Shown piece after piece: positions 45,202 through 55,440 of a stretch of 64,000 nt of DNA. This stretch comes from Nemophila menziesii. Lineage: Eukaryota; Streptophyta; Magnoliopsida; Boraginales; Hydrophyllaceae. The position numbers were made by a program, and so were the translations under genes. The stretch spans positions 1,612,001 to 1,676,000 of the forward strand of contig JARWIR010000027.1 of the NCBI GenBank assembly GCA_029959085.1, in the 5' to 3' direction. The notes under the pieces are model-generated. The model had not been told where the DNA came from, did no database searches, and saw only the letters and a program-made list of their open reading frames with translations. The first letter of the stretch is position 1. Every line of letters begins with the position of its first letter.

Positions 45202-47098
45202 ATACCCTGGATACCGATACATGAAGGTCCATGTCACTTCTTTGTGCTCCTCCATCTGAGAAGCCTAGAAATTAAATTATTCCATTTATAGCATCTGAAA
45301 TCTCCATTGTAATATCTCTTTTTTATGGAAGTTCTCAATAAATGCATATAAAACATACCATTTCTCTATATTTATTTTGGAATAAAATTACTGAAATCAT
45401 AACATATCAAGATCTTGGCCGATTAAAATTTAAATCCATGTTGCAATATATAATTTGATAAAGGATTTTGACATGCACATGTGTTACTGCATGATACCCC
45501 TAGTTGTAATTCAAGCACAACTGCATACAACGTTTTCCTTTGTAATTCTAGCACCATGTGTCATATATTTATCTCTTTCAGACGATGTCAAACCATACCT
45601 ATAAAACTCGTGACTCATGTTTTCTCATAACTCCAATTATTGATCTCGACATTGTGAACCATACAAATCCTGGGGTAAGTAGACGTTGAGTCTTCAGATC
45701 ATTAATCATAATAAAATTTGTTGCATGGAAAAAATATAGAAATATGATTAGTTCTTGAAATATAAGGCAAGATCTAAGTGCACTAATTAATCTGAACTTC
45801 ATAGGTACATATGTAATTTTCTGTAAATATTGGGCATAAATTCTTATTAGTTTTGAAAGATATGAACATCCAACCGTACAAGCATGCTTGTATATTTTGT
45901 TTGGTATAAACAATCAATAAGGTAACCAGTTGGGGTTAGTTCAACTGGGCCAGAGCATTAGTTCTTCTTTTAAGCGATACATATACAAACTGAGTCAATA
46001 ACTCTTAGTCCAAAGTGGCTCTTCGATGTATTAAATAGAAACAATTTATAAGGTTCAAATTACAAATACAATAAAATGTAACCACAGAATTATATATGCA
46101 ACTTAAATGGCCTGTAAACTTACTATAATTTGTCATTTCGACCAACTTGAATTTAAATAACTAAATAAATTTACACCTGCATAGACGAAACACAACCATA
46201 TTCATCAATAATAATTTAAACTTACAACAATTTTTAACTATACTAAGCTAGTACACACCAAATATGAAACCTAAACCAAGAAATAGAGAAACGGAAAGAT
46301 TAATTCGAACTAAGTATAAGACAAAACTTACCTATTAAACGTGTTATACGATGATTATTCTTAGTGAAATTTGTGGAATACTAGCGCCATTTATGTGCAA
46401 AACTCGAGAGATTTTCAACCGGTTCTTCTTGTTTTGGATCTTTGTGACTATGGTGGTTAATTTTTTATGGCCGTGTATTTTTGGGTTATTACGATTAATA
46501 AAAAAACCAAAGAATTCCGACAGCAATACCCCAAAAAATATATGTGTGTGGCTCGCACAAGTGATTTCTCGTTGAGTACTAATATTGACCTGTTAATATT
46601 TCGTTAAGTGACTAACGGCGGGCAAAAGTTATAAAGATGATGGCTTTTTAAGGGAATTTTGAAACATAGATAATTTGTTGAGAAAAACGCACAAAGATAG
46701 GTAACATTTCGCACGGTTATAGTTATACAAAATGTGCACGTTTCACTACAATAAGCTTGAAACTCAACAAAGATGCGACGGAAGGACCACACGTCAGTTG
46801 ATGTTATGTTGCAATATGAGGAGCTCGATATTAGCCGGTATAGTGAAGGCGATTCTCAACGTGAAGGCTAAGAGGAGATTCTCAATGTATAGTGATTAAA
46901 GAATAAAATTTTGAATTGGAATCAAATGAGCACTTGTTATATTGAAAAATATAAACTATCCAAAAACACCAAAAATGAATGAATAACCTGAAACGTGCAA
47001 GAAAAGTGCAACTCATTGAAAAATATAAAATTCACTAAATATGAATGAACAACAGGGACTTGTAGTGCAATTATTTGTAAAATAAATCATATATATAT
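45202..47098. other. Flank downstream of GH3 (copy 2), no gene supported
   Basis: Matches 21,072-22,973 with scattered substitutions. Same unrecognised short ORFs. The end of homology is in a TA-rich run at 47,090-47,098. Confidence 0.5.
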
Positions 47099-47754
47099 AG
47101 TACACAACAAGGTAATACAAATCTCACGGGGTAGTTATCAGTGGCGGTCTCATGGCGTATATATATATATATATATATACATACGCGAATACCAGTGGCG
47201 GTAATTTTGTGAGCCGGACACTTTATGAATCGAAAAAGAAGAATATGCGCGATACGCCAAGACTAGTCAAGCATGAATACATACACAAATCAGGCAAGTT
47301 GGATTACCTCCTCGATGAACCATACTTCGATCTGTCTATTTTTTTGGTTCAATCCGGCTGTAAGTGAAACATTTGTTCGAGAATTCACGCCATTATCAGT
47401 TGTACCTGCACAATTCTATGCAAAATCATTTTTTTTCTAATTCAGAATCTTGACCATCTGTTACTCAGGTGCAACCTCAAGTGAACAGCTTCCAGAACCT
47501 GATAAAAATGTTGCTACATCTTCCAAGAATGAGAAAATGAAGTTTGCTTCAAGTATCGACAGATACATCATTTTATTTGGATCTGTACAGTGAAGTTGCA
47601 CTACAAGTCCCTAAATTATGCAAAAATTGCCCTATAGATCTCTATATTATGCAAAACTTGCACCATATGTCCTGTTCTAATTTTTCTTCACTACTGACCA
47701 AAAAATATCATAACAACAATAATAATAATAAAAACATATTTGATAAAAACAAGG
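47099..47754. other. TA microsatellite and unrecognised two-exon fragment
   Basis: About 12 TA units lie at 47,157-47,179 between inverted GCGTAT/ATACGC flanks. On plus, an open stretch (about 47,190-47,362) contains LVKHEYIHKSGKLDYLLDEP and ends at a GGCT|GTAAGT donor. After a CTCAG acceptor near 47,470 a second stretch reads GATSSEQLPEPDKNVATSSK. Together they look like two real exons of one gene. I do not recognise it. Confidence 0.5.
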
Positions 47755-48050
47755 GTGAAGCCCTCGTCTGCCCTCTAACTATGCCCAAAGTGCGCAGACC
47801 GCCCCTGATCTTCAAAATTACCCTTTTACGTCCCATATCTTCACCTTTTGTGACACCGTTAGCCCTTTTTTCATTTTTCTGTCAGTTGACCGTTAGTCAA
47901 CGCCACATGGCGCCACGTCAGTGCCAACTCAGCGCCCACTCACCACCTCTGTCTTCGTCAGCATCGTCCCTAACTTAAAAAGAAAAAAAAAACCTTTGAA
48001 TACTTCAAACCTTCAACAATAAAGTTTTTTAAAAATCAAAAAAGTTCTTG
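47755..48050 (+). repeat. Left terminal inverted repeat of the Pack-MULE-like element
   Basis: Outer end GTGAAGCCCTCGTCTG; pairs with the complement of 56,545-56,884 across its length, with small indels. The CLC-f fragment begins directly inside it. Confidence 0.75.
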
Positions 48051-48082
48051 GACACCCTCTTCAACCGCATCATTTCCTTACC

Positions 48083-48840
48083 AACACCTCGTCCTTTCCA
48101 TTTCATCTTCTTCTAACTCATCATAATCATTAGCATTACCCATAACAGAAAGCTCCAAATTATCATTAACTTCAGTTGGAGAAATTTTATTAAGAAATTT
48201 AGAAATTGACTAATATACTTTTTTATCATTTTTCATGGTTGATGTTTGGCCAGAAAGCATCTTAGCTTGATATCCCATCAATTGATAACCCTTCACCTTC
48301 CTTTGACTGATTAGTCAAGACGAGACCCAAATAGCCAACCCAACAGCTTCCATTAACGGAAGCAATATTCTATAATCTTTCATAAGTTCAAACAATAACA
48401 ATACAGAAGTCAAAGGTACAGAACATACTGATGCTAAAGTAGCCGCCATACCCACTAAAGCATAAGCTTGTGGCTGAGCCACCGCTGCATTGCCGGGAAT
48501 AGCTGAGTTTATTAACTCTCCCGCAACACCACCAAATACCGCTCCTACAGCTGAACCAATCATTAAACTCGGTGCGTACATTCCTCCTACTAAACCTGAA
48601 CCTTTACATAAAGCTGTAGCCACCACTTTAGCGGCGGCTAGTTGTGCTAATAGATCGATTCCGGGAGCTGAAGCGGTTTTTCCGGTGTGGAGAATTTCAT
48701 CTACATTTGTGAAACCCCAGTATAGTACTCCCGGGTATTTTAAAGCGATTATTCCGGTTCCTAAACCTCCTAAAGCCGGACATACTACATCGGGTAACCC
48801 GAATCTGTCTTTTAAGAATTGAAATGCGTTTGTAAACCAG
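48083..48840 (-). pseudogene. CLC-F: Chloroplast-type chloride channel CLC-f fragment
   Basis: From 48,840 downward the frame reads through ALGGLGTGIIALKYPGVLYW, then ALCKGSGLVGGMYAPSLMIG (the conserved CLC GxxxP-type anion-path loop) and GMAATLASVCSVPLTSVLLL, i.e. the middle-to-late transmembrane helices. It ends GLAIWVSS and a TGA where intact proteins continue; further reading-frame remnants such as VKGYQLMGYQAKMLSG run to about 48,083 with more stops. N-terminal helices and the CBS region are missing. It faces away from the SEC15 fragment, only ~15 bases apart. Confidence 0.85.
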
Positions 48841-48854
48841 TCTATTAAGCCTCA

Positions 48855-49460
48855 GCAGCTCGCCAAAGAGAAGAAGAATTAAGAATTAAACAACGCCAAG
48901 CAGAGGAACAGAGCAGGTTAAGCTTGAAAGATTGCGTTTACTCCCTTGAAGAAGAGGTCGATGAGGGGTTTACTTAATCGGTGATGAAAACAGGGACGGT
49001 TACAGTAATGGTGGTGGTTCGTTAGTTGATTTAACACCATTATACAGAGCTTATCATATAAATCAGACCTTAGGGCTTGAGGATAGGTTCAAGCAGTACT
49101 ATTTCGAGAATCGAAAGCTTCAATTGACTTCAGATTTTCAGGTATCATCTATGACTCCATTTCTCGAATCACATCAAACTTCCTTCGCACAAATTTCTGG
49201 TTTTTTCGTGGTAGAGGATTGTGTTTTCAGAACCGGAGGAGGATTAATATCGAAGTTAGAAGTGGAGAATTTATGGGATACAGCTGTGAGTAAGATGTGT
49301 TCTGTGTTAGAAGATCAATTTTCAAGAATGCATACTGCTAATCATTTGTTATTAATCAAAGATTATGTAAGTCTACTAGGTGTAACATTAAGGCGATATG
49401 GATACCCAATCGATGCTCTTCTTGATGTATTGAGTAAATATAGAGATAAGTATCACGAGC
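48855..49460 (+). pseudogene. SEC15: Exocyst subunit SEC15 fragment
   Basis: Reads AARQREEELRIKQRQAEEQS, then after a frameshift near 48,968 YLIGDENRDGYS, DLTPLYRAYHINQTLGLEDR, TPFLESHQTSFAQISGFFVV, LIKDYVSLLGVTLRRYGYP and LDVLSKYRDKYHE, the central part of plant SEC15, which tethers secretory vesicles to the plasma membrane. After YHE the similarity stops. N- and C-terminal parts are missing. No introns, as in plant SEC15 genes. The frameshift and truncation make it non-functional. Confidence 0.88.
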
Positions 49461-49597
49461 GCTTTTATTATCACGAGTTCTTTTGGATCCTATTCACATT
49501 CAATGGACCCAAAAAAATCTTGTTCGTATATAGAGTTGGATTTTTTTTTTTTTTTTTTTTTTGGACAGTCGTAATCGTAGCACTTAACAGATACAGA

Positions 49598-52500
49598 TTA
49601 TCCTATTCCGAGTCGCGAAAAGACCAACCCTAACCCCGTAGGGTCCAAGTGAGAAGGTGCCGATTGCCTAGCTCGACGCGCGGCACGGTCAGCCAGTCCA
49701 TTCCACCTACGCGGGAGATGTTTGAAGGACAACGATCCATGTTCTTCAATCATCCGGTGAATACGCGTAATGAAAGGGCGGACTTTCCACCAAGCAGCTG
49801 GCAACGACTTCAGGCCTTGAACAAGATCAAGGTTGTCTGAACAGATTACGGTTCTGGAACCGGGATGGCGTAAGCTAAGCTGAGCCGCTTCCAGAACCGC
49901 CACAGCTTCTCCTTCGGCTGCTGAATCTGTCCAGATAGATTTAGCAAAAGTACCGCGATGACCGGTTCGTGTATTCCTTTGCACAATCCCAATGCCACTC
50001 GGGACATTAGCTGAAATGAAAGAAGCATCACAGGTGTACACGAAATCTGCTTCCTGAAGTTCCTGTTCCTCCAAAGGGTTAATGTCTGATATCCTCGTTT
50101 CGGCCGGAGCAGGGACCGGAGTAGACGCCCAACCAGGTCCAAAGAGCTCCCCCGTACCAGCATGGATTGAAAAAACAATCTGTTGCGGTTGTATCTGCAG
50201 CTGCTCATGAAGCATCTTCATTTTTGCCTTCCAGATGTTCCAGAGTGTCATTTGAAGAGCTGCAATAAGGATGTTCTCCTCCCAAGTGTTATTATCCATT
50301 GTATCACAAATATTAGAGAACCAATCTCCAATAGAGTTTGGGTCTTCCTCTGGAATTCTGACTTGAAGCGCAATACCTGCCCAGACCTGTTTAGCAAAAT
50401 TACAAGTTAGTAGCATGTGAACCACAGTGTCAGTCCGTTTATCACACCAAATGCAGTATTTAGTATCACTGCATCGTCTGTTATATAAATTCTGTTTTGT
50501 TGGCAGTAAGTTCCTACAAGCTTTCCAGTTGAAAGATCGAACTTTATTGGGAACATTAGATTTCCAGACACGGTTCCACAGTTTAGGGTTGTTCAACTCC
50601 GCTTGGTTTGAGGTTTGAGCAGTTCCCCTCGTTGCCATTTGTGACAAAATCTTATAACCCGTCTTAGTGGTGTAAGTGCCAGTTTTAGTGAAGGGCCAAA
50701 TAAAGATATCCTGACACTCCGGCTCCAGGAGAGGAATCCGCGAGATCTCTCCGTGGACAGGAAGGGGGATATTACTATCTATAATCGTCCAGTCCCACTT
50801 GTTCTTTTGGGTTGTCATCAATTGGTCAACAGTATCAATATTTGTATCAGCCGGTCTATCCTTAATAATACCTGATGGCAACCATTTGTGTTTCCAGATG
50901 TTGGTAGATTCTCCATTTCTAATCTGAATATGACCATGCTCAACTAGCAAGTCCCTACCTTCAATCAGGCTAGCCCAGGACCACGTTCGGTTTTGTCTTA
51001 GTTTAGTATCCAAGAAGGTGCCATGAGGGAAGTAAATGCCCTTCAAGACTCTGGAGACCAGCAGGTGTGGATTACTAAGGATCCTCCAAGCCTGAGCTCC
51101 AAGAAGAGCTCGATTCGCTCTTTTCAGATCTCGAAAGCCCATCCCTCCCACCACCTTAGCGGCAGTCATCTTCTCCCATTCGAGCCAATGTATTTTCCTT
51201 TTCTCCAAAGAGTTCCACCAGAATCGAGCAATAATAGAGGAAACTTTCCTGCAAAAGCCAATAGGAAAAGAAAAAATAGACATTGCGTAACAAGGAATAG
51301 CCTGTAAAACCGCTTTGATAAGTATTTCTTTGCCCCCTTCTGACAGGAGTTTCGCAATCCACCCTTGAGCTTTATTGAAAACGCGTTCCACTATCCAGTT
51401 CAATGTGTCCATGCGAGATCTCTTGTGGCATAACGGTATACCTAGGTACTTCCCCAGGTCTCTAGTCTCATGTATTTGTAAAGCTGCTGTTACCAGTTGC
51501 CGCAGATCTTCCGGTGTTTTGTTGCTGAAACAAACCGAAGATTTATGATAGTTAATTTTTTGTCCAGAGCATCGACAATAGGTCTCAATACATTCTTTGA
51601 ATTCCTGAAGATCCTGGCCTTCCAAGGAGATAAAAAATAATGAATCATCTGCAAAGAGCAGGTGAGATATAGTTGGGCAGTTACGCGTTATCTGAATACC
51701 AGTGATCAGTCCCTGTTCCACCTTAGTTTCAAGTAGTGTGAGAAGTGATTCAGTGAGTAAAGCGAATAAAAGAGGGGATAAAGGGTCCCCCTGCCGTATT
51801 CCTTGCCCGGGTTTAAAGGGTGGTTGACGTTCCCCATTAATATTGATCTGAAAAGTGACTGTGGATATACAATTCCATATCCACTGTACCCATTTCGTTG
51901 CAAAACCCAACTTCTCCAGCAGTAGGCAGAGGAATTCCCACCTAACCTGATCATATGCTTTAGCCATATCAAGTTTAATTGCTGCAAAATTAGCCTTGTT
52001 TTTCAAATTTCTTTTCATGAAGTAAGAAACTTCCTGGGCAATCAGGATATTATCCTGAATTGCCCTCCCTTTGATAAATGCCGCCTGGGTAGGTGACGTG
52101 ATATCGTTGATAATCATTTGAAGTCTGTTAGCCATAATCCTAGCTATTATCTTATAAACGAAATTAACACAGGAGATAGGGCGAAAATCTCCCACCCCTA
52201 TCTGGCAGTCCCCTTTAGGAATCAGAGTAATCAATGTTTCATTTAGTAGTGTAAGAGGGGTATTGTTATTGAAGAAGTCCACCACAAGGTTAATCACATC
52301 ATTTCCAATAGTGTCCCAGTATTCCTGAAAGAATTTACCATTCAGGCCATCGGGCCCTGGAGCTTTGTTGGGGTGCATCTCAAAAGCCGCTTGTTTAATT
52401 TCATTTCCATCAGGGGTTTTGGTAAGGAATTCATTCATGTCTTCCGTGACTTTGGGGATTATATCTCGAAGCGCTTCACACAGCTCTGTGGGTTCCTGTT

Positions 52501-53716
52501 CATGTAAAAGGTTAGCGTAAAAGGTATTAAATTGTTGTTTAATCTCCTTGTCCGTATGTATCCAATTCCCATCCGAGTTTTGTATTCCTATAATTCTGTT
52601 GCAATTCCTTCTTTGTGACGTGAGGGCAAAAAAATATTTGGTGTTTTTATCTCCAAATTTGATCCATTGGTCTCTCGCCCTATCAGCCCAGTAAATCTCC
52701 TCCCTTTTCCAATATTGTAGTAGTTGTTCACGTATCGCAGTCTCCTCCCTTTGCTGTTGAGGTGTAAAAGGGGCATTAGAAGTCTCTATAAGTTGGCGTT
52801 CCAATTGTTTAATCATTGTTTTGTTATTAGGGAAGTTCTGTTTTCCCCAAGTAGTTAAGGCGTTAGAGGTGATTTGTCTCTTTTGCAGTACAACTTGAAA
52901 AGCTGAGTCATCCACCGGGGTTGTCCACGCTTTATCCACAATCTCTTTACACTGTGGGTGAAGATACCAATTTGTTTCAAAACGAAAGTATTTCATATTA
53001 CGTTTCCCTTTACCATACGGAAAGAGTACAAGGGGGGAGTGATCGGATCCCACCGCTGGTGGAATGAAAACAGAAGCGTTGGGATACTTATCATTCCATT
53101 CCGTGGACGCAAAGACTTTATCGATTTTAGATTTGACCACATTCAGCTCGTCTTGCCTATTAGTCCAAGTAAAAAAACTACCATAATTGTGAATTTCAGT
53201 GAGCATATTATTGGAAATAAAAAGATTAAAGTTAAGTATATGCTGTTGGTTTGACGGGGTTGTGCTGAGTCGTTGGTTACTGTTGGAGATATCATTGAAG
53301 TCCCCCATTATGATAAAGTGCCCTGCGTGCCGTATTCTCCAATCTGTAATAGATTTATACAAAACTTGCCGTTCAAGGTAAGCATTAGGGGTATGAACAA
53401 ACATATAATAGTACCAATCCAAACTATCATTAATTTTAACAGTAATATAATAAGGGCAAGAGTCCAGAATGCACATGGAGACCTTCGAGTCCCACATCAA
53501 CAAAAAGCCCCCAGAGTGATTGAGACTGCCCTGGGGGTTCACCACAAAAAAGTTCTCAAAATTTAAGTTTCTAACAACAGTTTTAGCGTCATAATCCATC
53601 AACATGGTTTCACAAAAACAAGCCACGGCTGGTTTGTACTCCCCAACCATAGCCTTCAAAACCTGAACTGTCAAGGGTGCCCTGATGCCTTGACAGTTCC
53701 AGAATAACACGATCAT
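49598..53716 (-). CDS. L1 ORF2: endonuclease, reverse transcriptase, RNase H
   Basis: 1,372 codons, open. Domain order: apurinic-type endonuclease (residues ~1-230; WNCQGIR, MGDFNDI, SDHSPLV), reverse transcriptase (~440-760; KAPGPDGLNGKFF, IRQGDPLSPLLF, catalytic LLFADDSLFFI), zf-RVT Cys region (~1,080-1,170; CIWCDKRTDTVVHML) and RNase H (~1,230-1,360; TCDASF, EGEAVAVLEA, CSDNLDLVQG, final LADRAAR). The RNase H domain is usual for plant L1s. The enzyme nicks target DNA and copies L1 RNA in place. All key motifs I can check are present. It starts inside the end of ORF1, so reinitiation is likely. Confidence 0.95.
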   Translation of the reverse strand: MIVLFWNCQGIRAPLTVQVLKAMVGEYKPAVACFCETMLMDYDAKTVVRNLNFENFFVVNPQGSLNHSGGFLLMWDSKVSMCILDSCPYYITVKINDSLDWYYYMFVHTPNAYLERQVLYKSITDWRIRHAGHFIIMGDFNDISNSNQRLSTTPSNQQHILNFNLFISNNMLTEIHNYGSFFTWTNRQDELNVVKSKIDKVFASTEWNDKYPNASVFIPPAVGSDHSPLVLFPYGKGKRNMKYFRFETNWYLHPQCKEIVDKAWTTPVDDSAFQVVLQKRQITSNALTTWGKQNFPNNKTMIKQLERQLIETSNAPFTPQQQREETAIREQLLQYWKREEIYWADRARDQWIKFGDKNTKYFFALTSQRRNCNRIIGIQNSDGNWIHTDKEIKQQFNTFYANLLHEQEPTELCEALRDIIPKVTEDMNEFLTKTPDGNEIKQAAFEMHPNKAPGPDGLNGKFFQEYWDTIGNDVINLVVDFFNNNTPLTLLNETLITLIPKGDCQIGVGDFRPISCVNFVYKIIARIMANRLQMIINDITSPTQAAFIKGRAIQDNILIAQEVSYFMKRNLKNKANFAAIKLDMAKAYDQVRWEFLCLLLEKLGFATKWVQWIWNCISTVTFQININGERQPPFKPGQGIRQGDPLSPLLFALLTESLLTLLETKVEQGLITGIQITRNCPTISHLLFADDSLFFISLEGQDLQEFKECIETYCRCSGQKINYHKSSVCFSNKTPEDLRQLVTAALQIHETRDLGKYLGIPLCHKRSRMDTLNWIVERVFNKAQGWIAKLLSEGGKEILIKAVLQAIPCYAMSIFSFPIGFCRKVSSIIARFWWNSLEKRKIHWLEWEKMTAAKVVGGMGFRDLKRANRALLGAQAWRILSNPHLLVSRVLKGIYFPHGTFLDTKLRQNRTWSWASLIEGRDLLVEHGHIQIRNGESTNIWKHKWLPSGIIKDRPADTNIDTVDQLMTTQKNKWDWTIIDSNIPLPVHGEISRIPLLEPECQDIFIWPFTKTGTYTTKTGYKILSQMATRGTAQTSNQAELNNPKLWNRVWKSNVPNKVRSFNWKACRNLLPTKQNLYNRRCSDTKYCIWCDKRTDTVVHMLLTCNFAKQVWAGIALQVRIPEEDPNSIGDWFSNICDTMDNNTWEENILIAALQMTLWNIWKAKMKMLHEQLQIQPQQIVFSIHAGTGELFGPGWASTPVPAPAETRISDINPLEEQELQEADFVYTCDASFISANVPSGIGIVQRNTRTGHRGTFAKSIWTDSAAEGEAVAVLEAAQLSLRHPGSRTVICSDNLDLVQGLKSLPAAWWKVRPFITRIHRMIEEHGSLSFKHLPRRWNGLADRAARRARQSAPSHLDPTGLGLVFSRLGIG

Positions 53717-55440
53717 TTCTGGTTCGCAGCCATCACCGGGTGGCTGCCTCCTCGTCTTCCCCTACCACCACGTCTAACCCTACCGCGAACTCTAGTTCCT
53801 CCCCTTCCACGAGCGTTCCTCTGTTCTTGTTCATTGATCTGATCCATTCCAAAACCTGCTTCCCCAAAAACCAAATCCTGCTGTTGTTCAGTAATCTGTT
53901 TTTCTTGTTCATTATTCGCCACCACAAAATTAACCCCTGTACCATCTGTAATCCCCTCATCTGCTCTTCCAACAGTACCAGTATCACCTACCTGAAGTTG
54001 TTCCTGTTTGTCCTTTGCAAGCGCATTTTCCAGTAGTTTCCCAAGATCTCCTTCCGTGTCCACATCTTGTAGCGCAATACGTTCCTCCAAGCTGAGCTTC
54101 CTGAGCTTGTTACCTTCGACACTGTAAACGCTAGTCTGTGTTTTCTGCCTCTTATTAGCAACAGTGTGAAACCTCATATATTCATTTCTTCTTTTCTTCG
54201 CGTTAGCATTGGACACGCCCTTAAATCTAGCCGTACTTGTCTTATCAGAATCTGTAGACTCACTAGTGCTGTCAGAAATAGCTGTTCTTTCAGGAGTGTG
54301 TGAAACCTTATCCCTGCTAGTAGTGTCTTCAGTATTCTTTGATTTCTCATTTTCGTCATCACTGATAAACACGGTTCTAACAGCCTGTTGAACAAATGTA
54401 CCTTGTTTCTTAGCTTCCAAAATAACATCTTCCAGTCTCATCTGTTGTCTTCCGACTTGTTCACCCCCCATATCCATATCACCTCTAGTGTCAGAACTGT
54501 CTCCCATCCTGTCTTCCCTAGCTAGATACTTTCTGTCATTGCCACGTTTAGAGCGCACCTCCCTATCTTGTCCTTCCGGTGGGTTAGGGTGTGAACCATC
54601 GTCATCCCTGTCCCAATTAAAATAGCTAGCATGTGATAGAAAGGACTCACCAACTCTTTTCCTTATCCCATATAAAGGGTTCACGAGCGTGTCTTTGATG
54701 ATATTTTCTGGGCTCCAGGTGACTAGTCGTAGTTTGGGCGCTGAGAGCCCTTCTTTATCCACTGGGTCATCACAGTTCTCTCGCTTGTGACCCAGCTTGC
54801 CACACGCAAAACAGAGTAAACCAATACTTTCATATTTAAAAGTAACCCAACCTATACCATCTTGCTGTCTCAAGAACTTACCCGGTGGAAGAGGGTCAAT
54901 CACTCTGAAGCTAGCACGGAATCTGAGGATTGGCACCACCGCTGCATCGTCTTCAGGGAAGTCAATCTCCTCCAAGTCAGTAAATGTACGAGCAATATTT
55001 TTGATCGTTCCAATAGTATTCTGGATATGAGCTAAACCCCCGACTTGAATCCACGCTGCGGAGTAGTTGGAGGGTGTAAAAGTGCCGTTGAAACTGCCAT
55101 CCCCTTTCGTAAAACCCGCATGTTGCCCTATCATTATTCCAGGACGAAGATTCCACAATCGATCTCTTTCCTTGGGGTTCTCGAACTCCAGTTTGAAGTA
55201 GTTTGGAGAGGTTTCAGAAACAGCAACGTTACCTCTAGCTTGCCATCGATCAAAGACCCATCGACGGAATCCAGCGAGATTAACCTTATCGTCTCCCATA
55301 ACCCGAACCATCAACACTCTACCCCGATCAAGGTTCTCCACACGACGAACCTTAATGTCAAGATCGATAACGCCAAGCTCTTCCTCTTCTTCTGGTAATA
55401 AGAACGTCACCGGCAAAGCATGTCGCGAGTAAGTCGCCAT
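53713..55440 (-). CDS. L1 ORF1: DUF4283 / zinc-knuckle RNA-binding protein
   Basis: I place the start at the ATG at 55,440 (MATYSRHALPVTFLLPEEEE), giving 575 codons; the frame is open 179 codons further upstream, but that part reads like untranslated leader. The N-terminal half resembles DUF4283 (VLMVRVMGDDKVNLAGFRRW, FDRWQARGNV), followed by a CCHC knuckle (LLCFACGKLGHKRENC, residues ~210-225). The rest is polar and charged, ending in an Arg/Gly-rich tail (RGRGGTRVRGRVRRGGRGRR). Such proteins coat L1 RNA. Confidence 0.9.
   Translation of the reverse strand: MATYSRHALPVTFLLPEEEEELGVIDLDIKVRRVENLDRGRVLMVRVMGDDKVNLAGFRRWVFDRWQARGNVAVSETSPNYFKLEFENPKERDRLWNLRPGIMIGQHAGFTKGDGSFNGTFTPSNYSAAWIQVGGLAHIQNTIGTIKNIARTFTDLEEIDFPEDDAAVVPILRFRASFRVIDPLPPGKFLRQQDGIGWVTFKYESIGLLCFACGKLGHKRENCDDPVDKEGLSAPKLRLVTWSPENIIKDTLVNPLYGIRKRVGESFLSHASYFNWDRDDDGSHPNPPEGQDREVRSKRGNDRKYLAREDRMGDSSDTRGDMDMGGEQVGRQQMRLEDVILEAKKQGTFVQQAVRTVFISDDENEKSKNTEDTTSRDKVSHTPERTAISDSTSESTDSDKTSTARFKGVSNANAKKRRNEYMRFHTVANKRQKTQTSVYSVEGNKLRKLSLEERIALQDVDTEGDLGKLLENALAKDKQEQLQVGDTGTVGRADEGITDGTGVNFVVANNEQEKQITEQQQDLVFGEAGFGMDQINEQEQRNARGRGGTRVRGRVRRGGRGRRGGSHPVMAANQK

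Larger units (their letters stand above)
25746..47098. repeat. Tandem duplication, copy 2 (right-truncated)
   Basis: Same order and orientation as 1-22,973. It begins without a gap after 25,745 and ends at 47,098 in a TA-rich run, after which the sequence is unrelated to 22,974-25,745. Large differences from copy 1: a 215-bp insertion (27,187), no foldback at 41,213, a 1,218-bp deletion (43,750) and a 414-bp GH3 deletion (44,058). Confidence 0.95.

Noticed and set aside
47157..47180. TA run as an origin or regulatory hairpin
   Set aside because: A simple microsatellite explains it; the flanking GCGTAT/ATACGC symmetry is short.
49124..49633. Full SEC15-related 169-codon protein
   Set aside because: Only the part up to YRDKYHE matches SEC15; the rest reads into unrelated DNA and the L1 A-tail.
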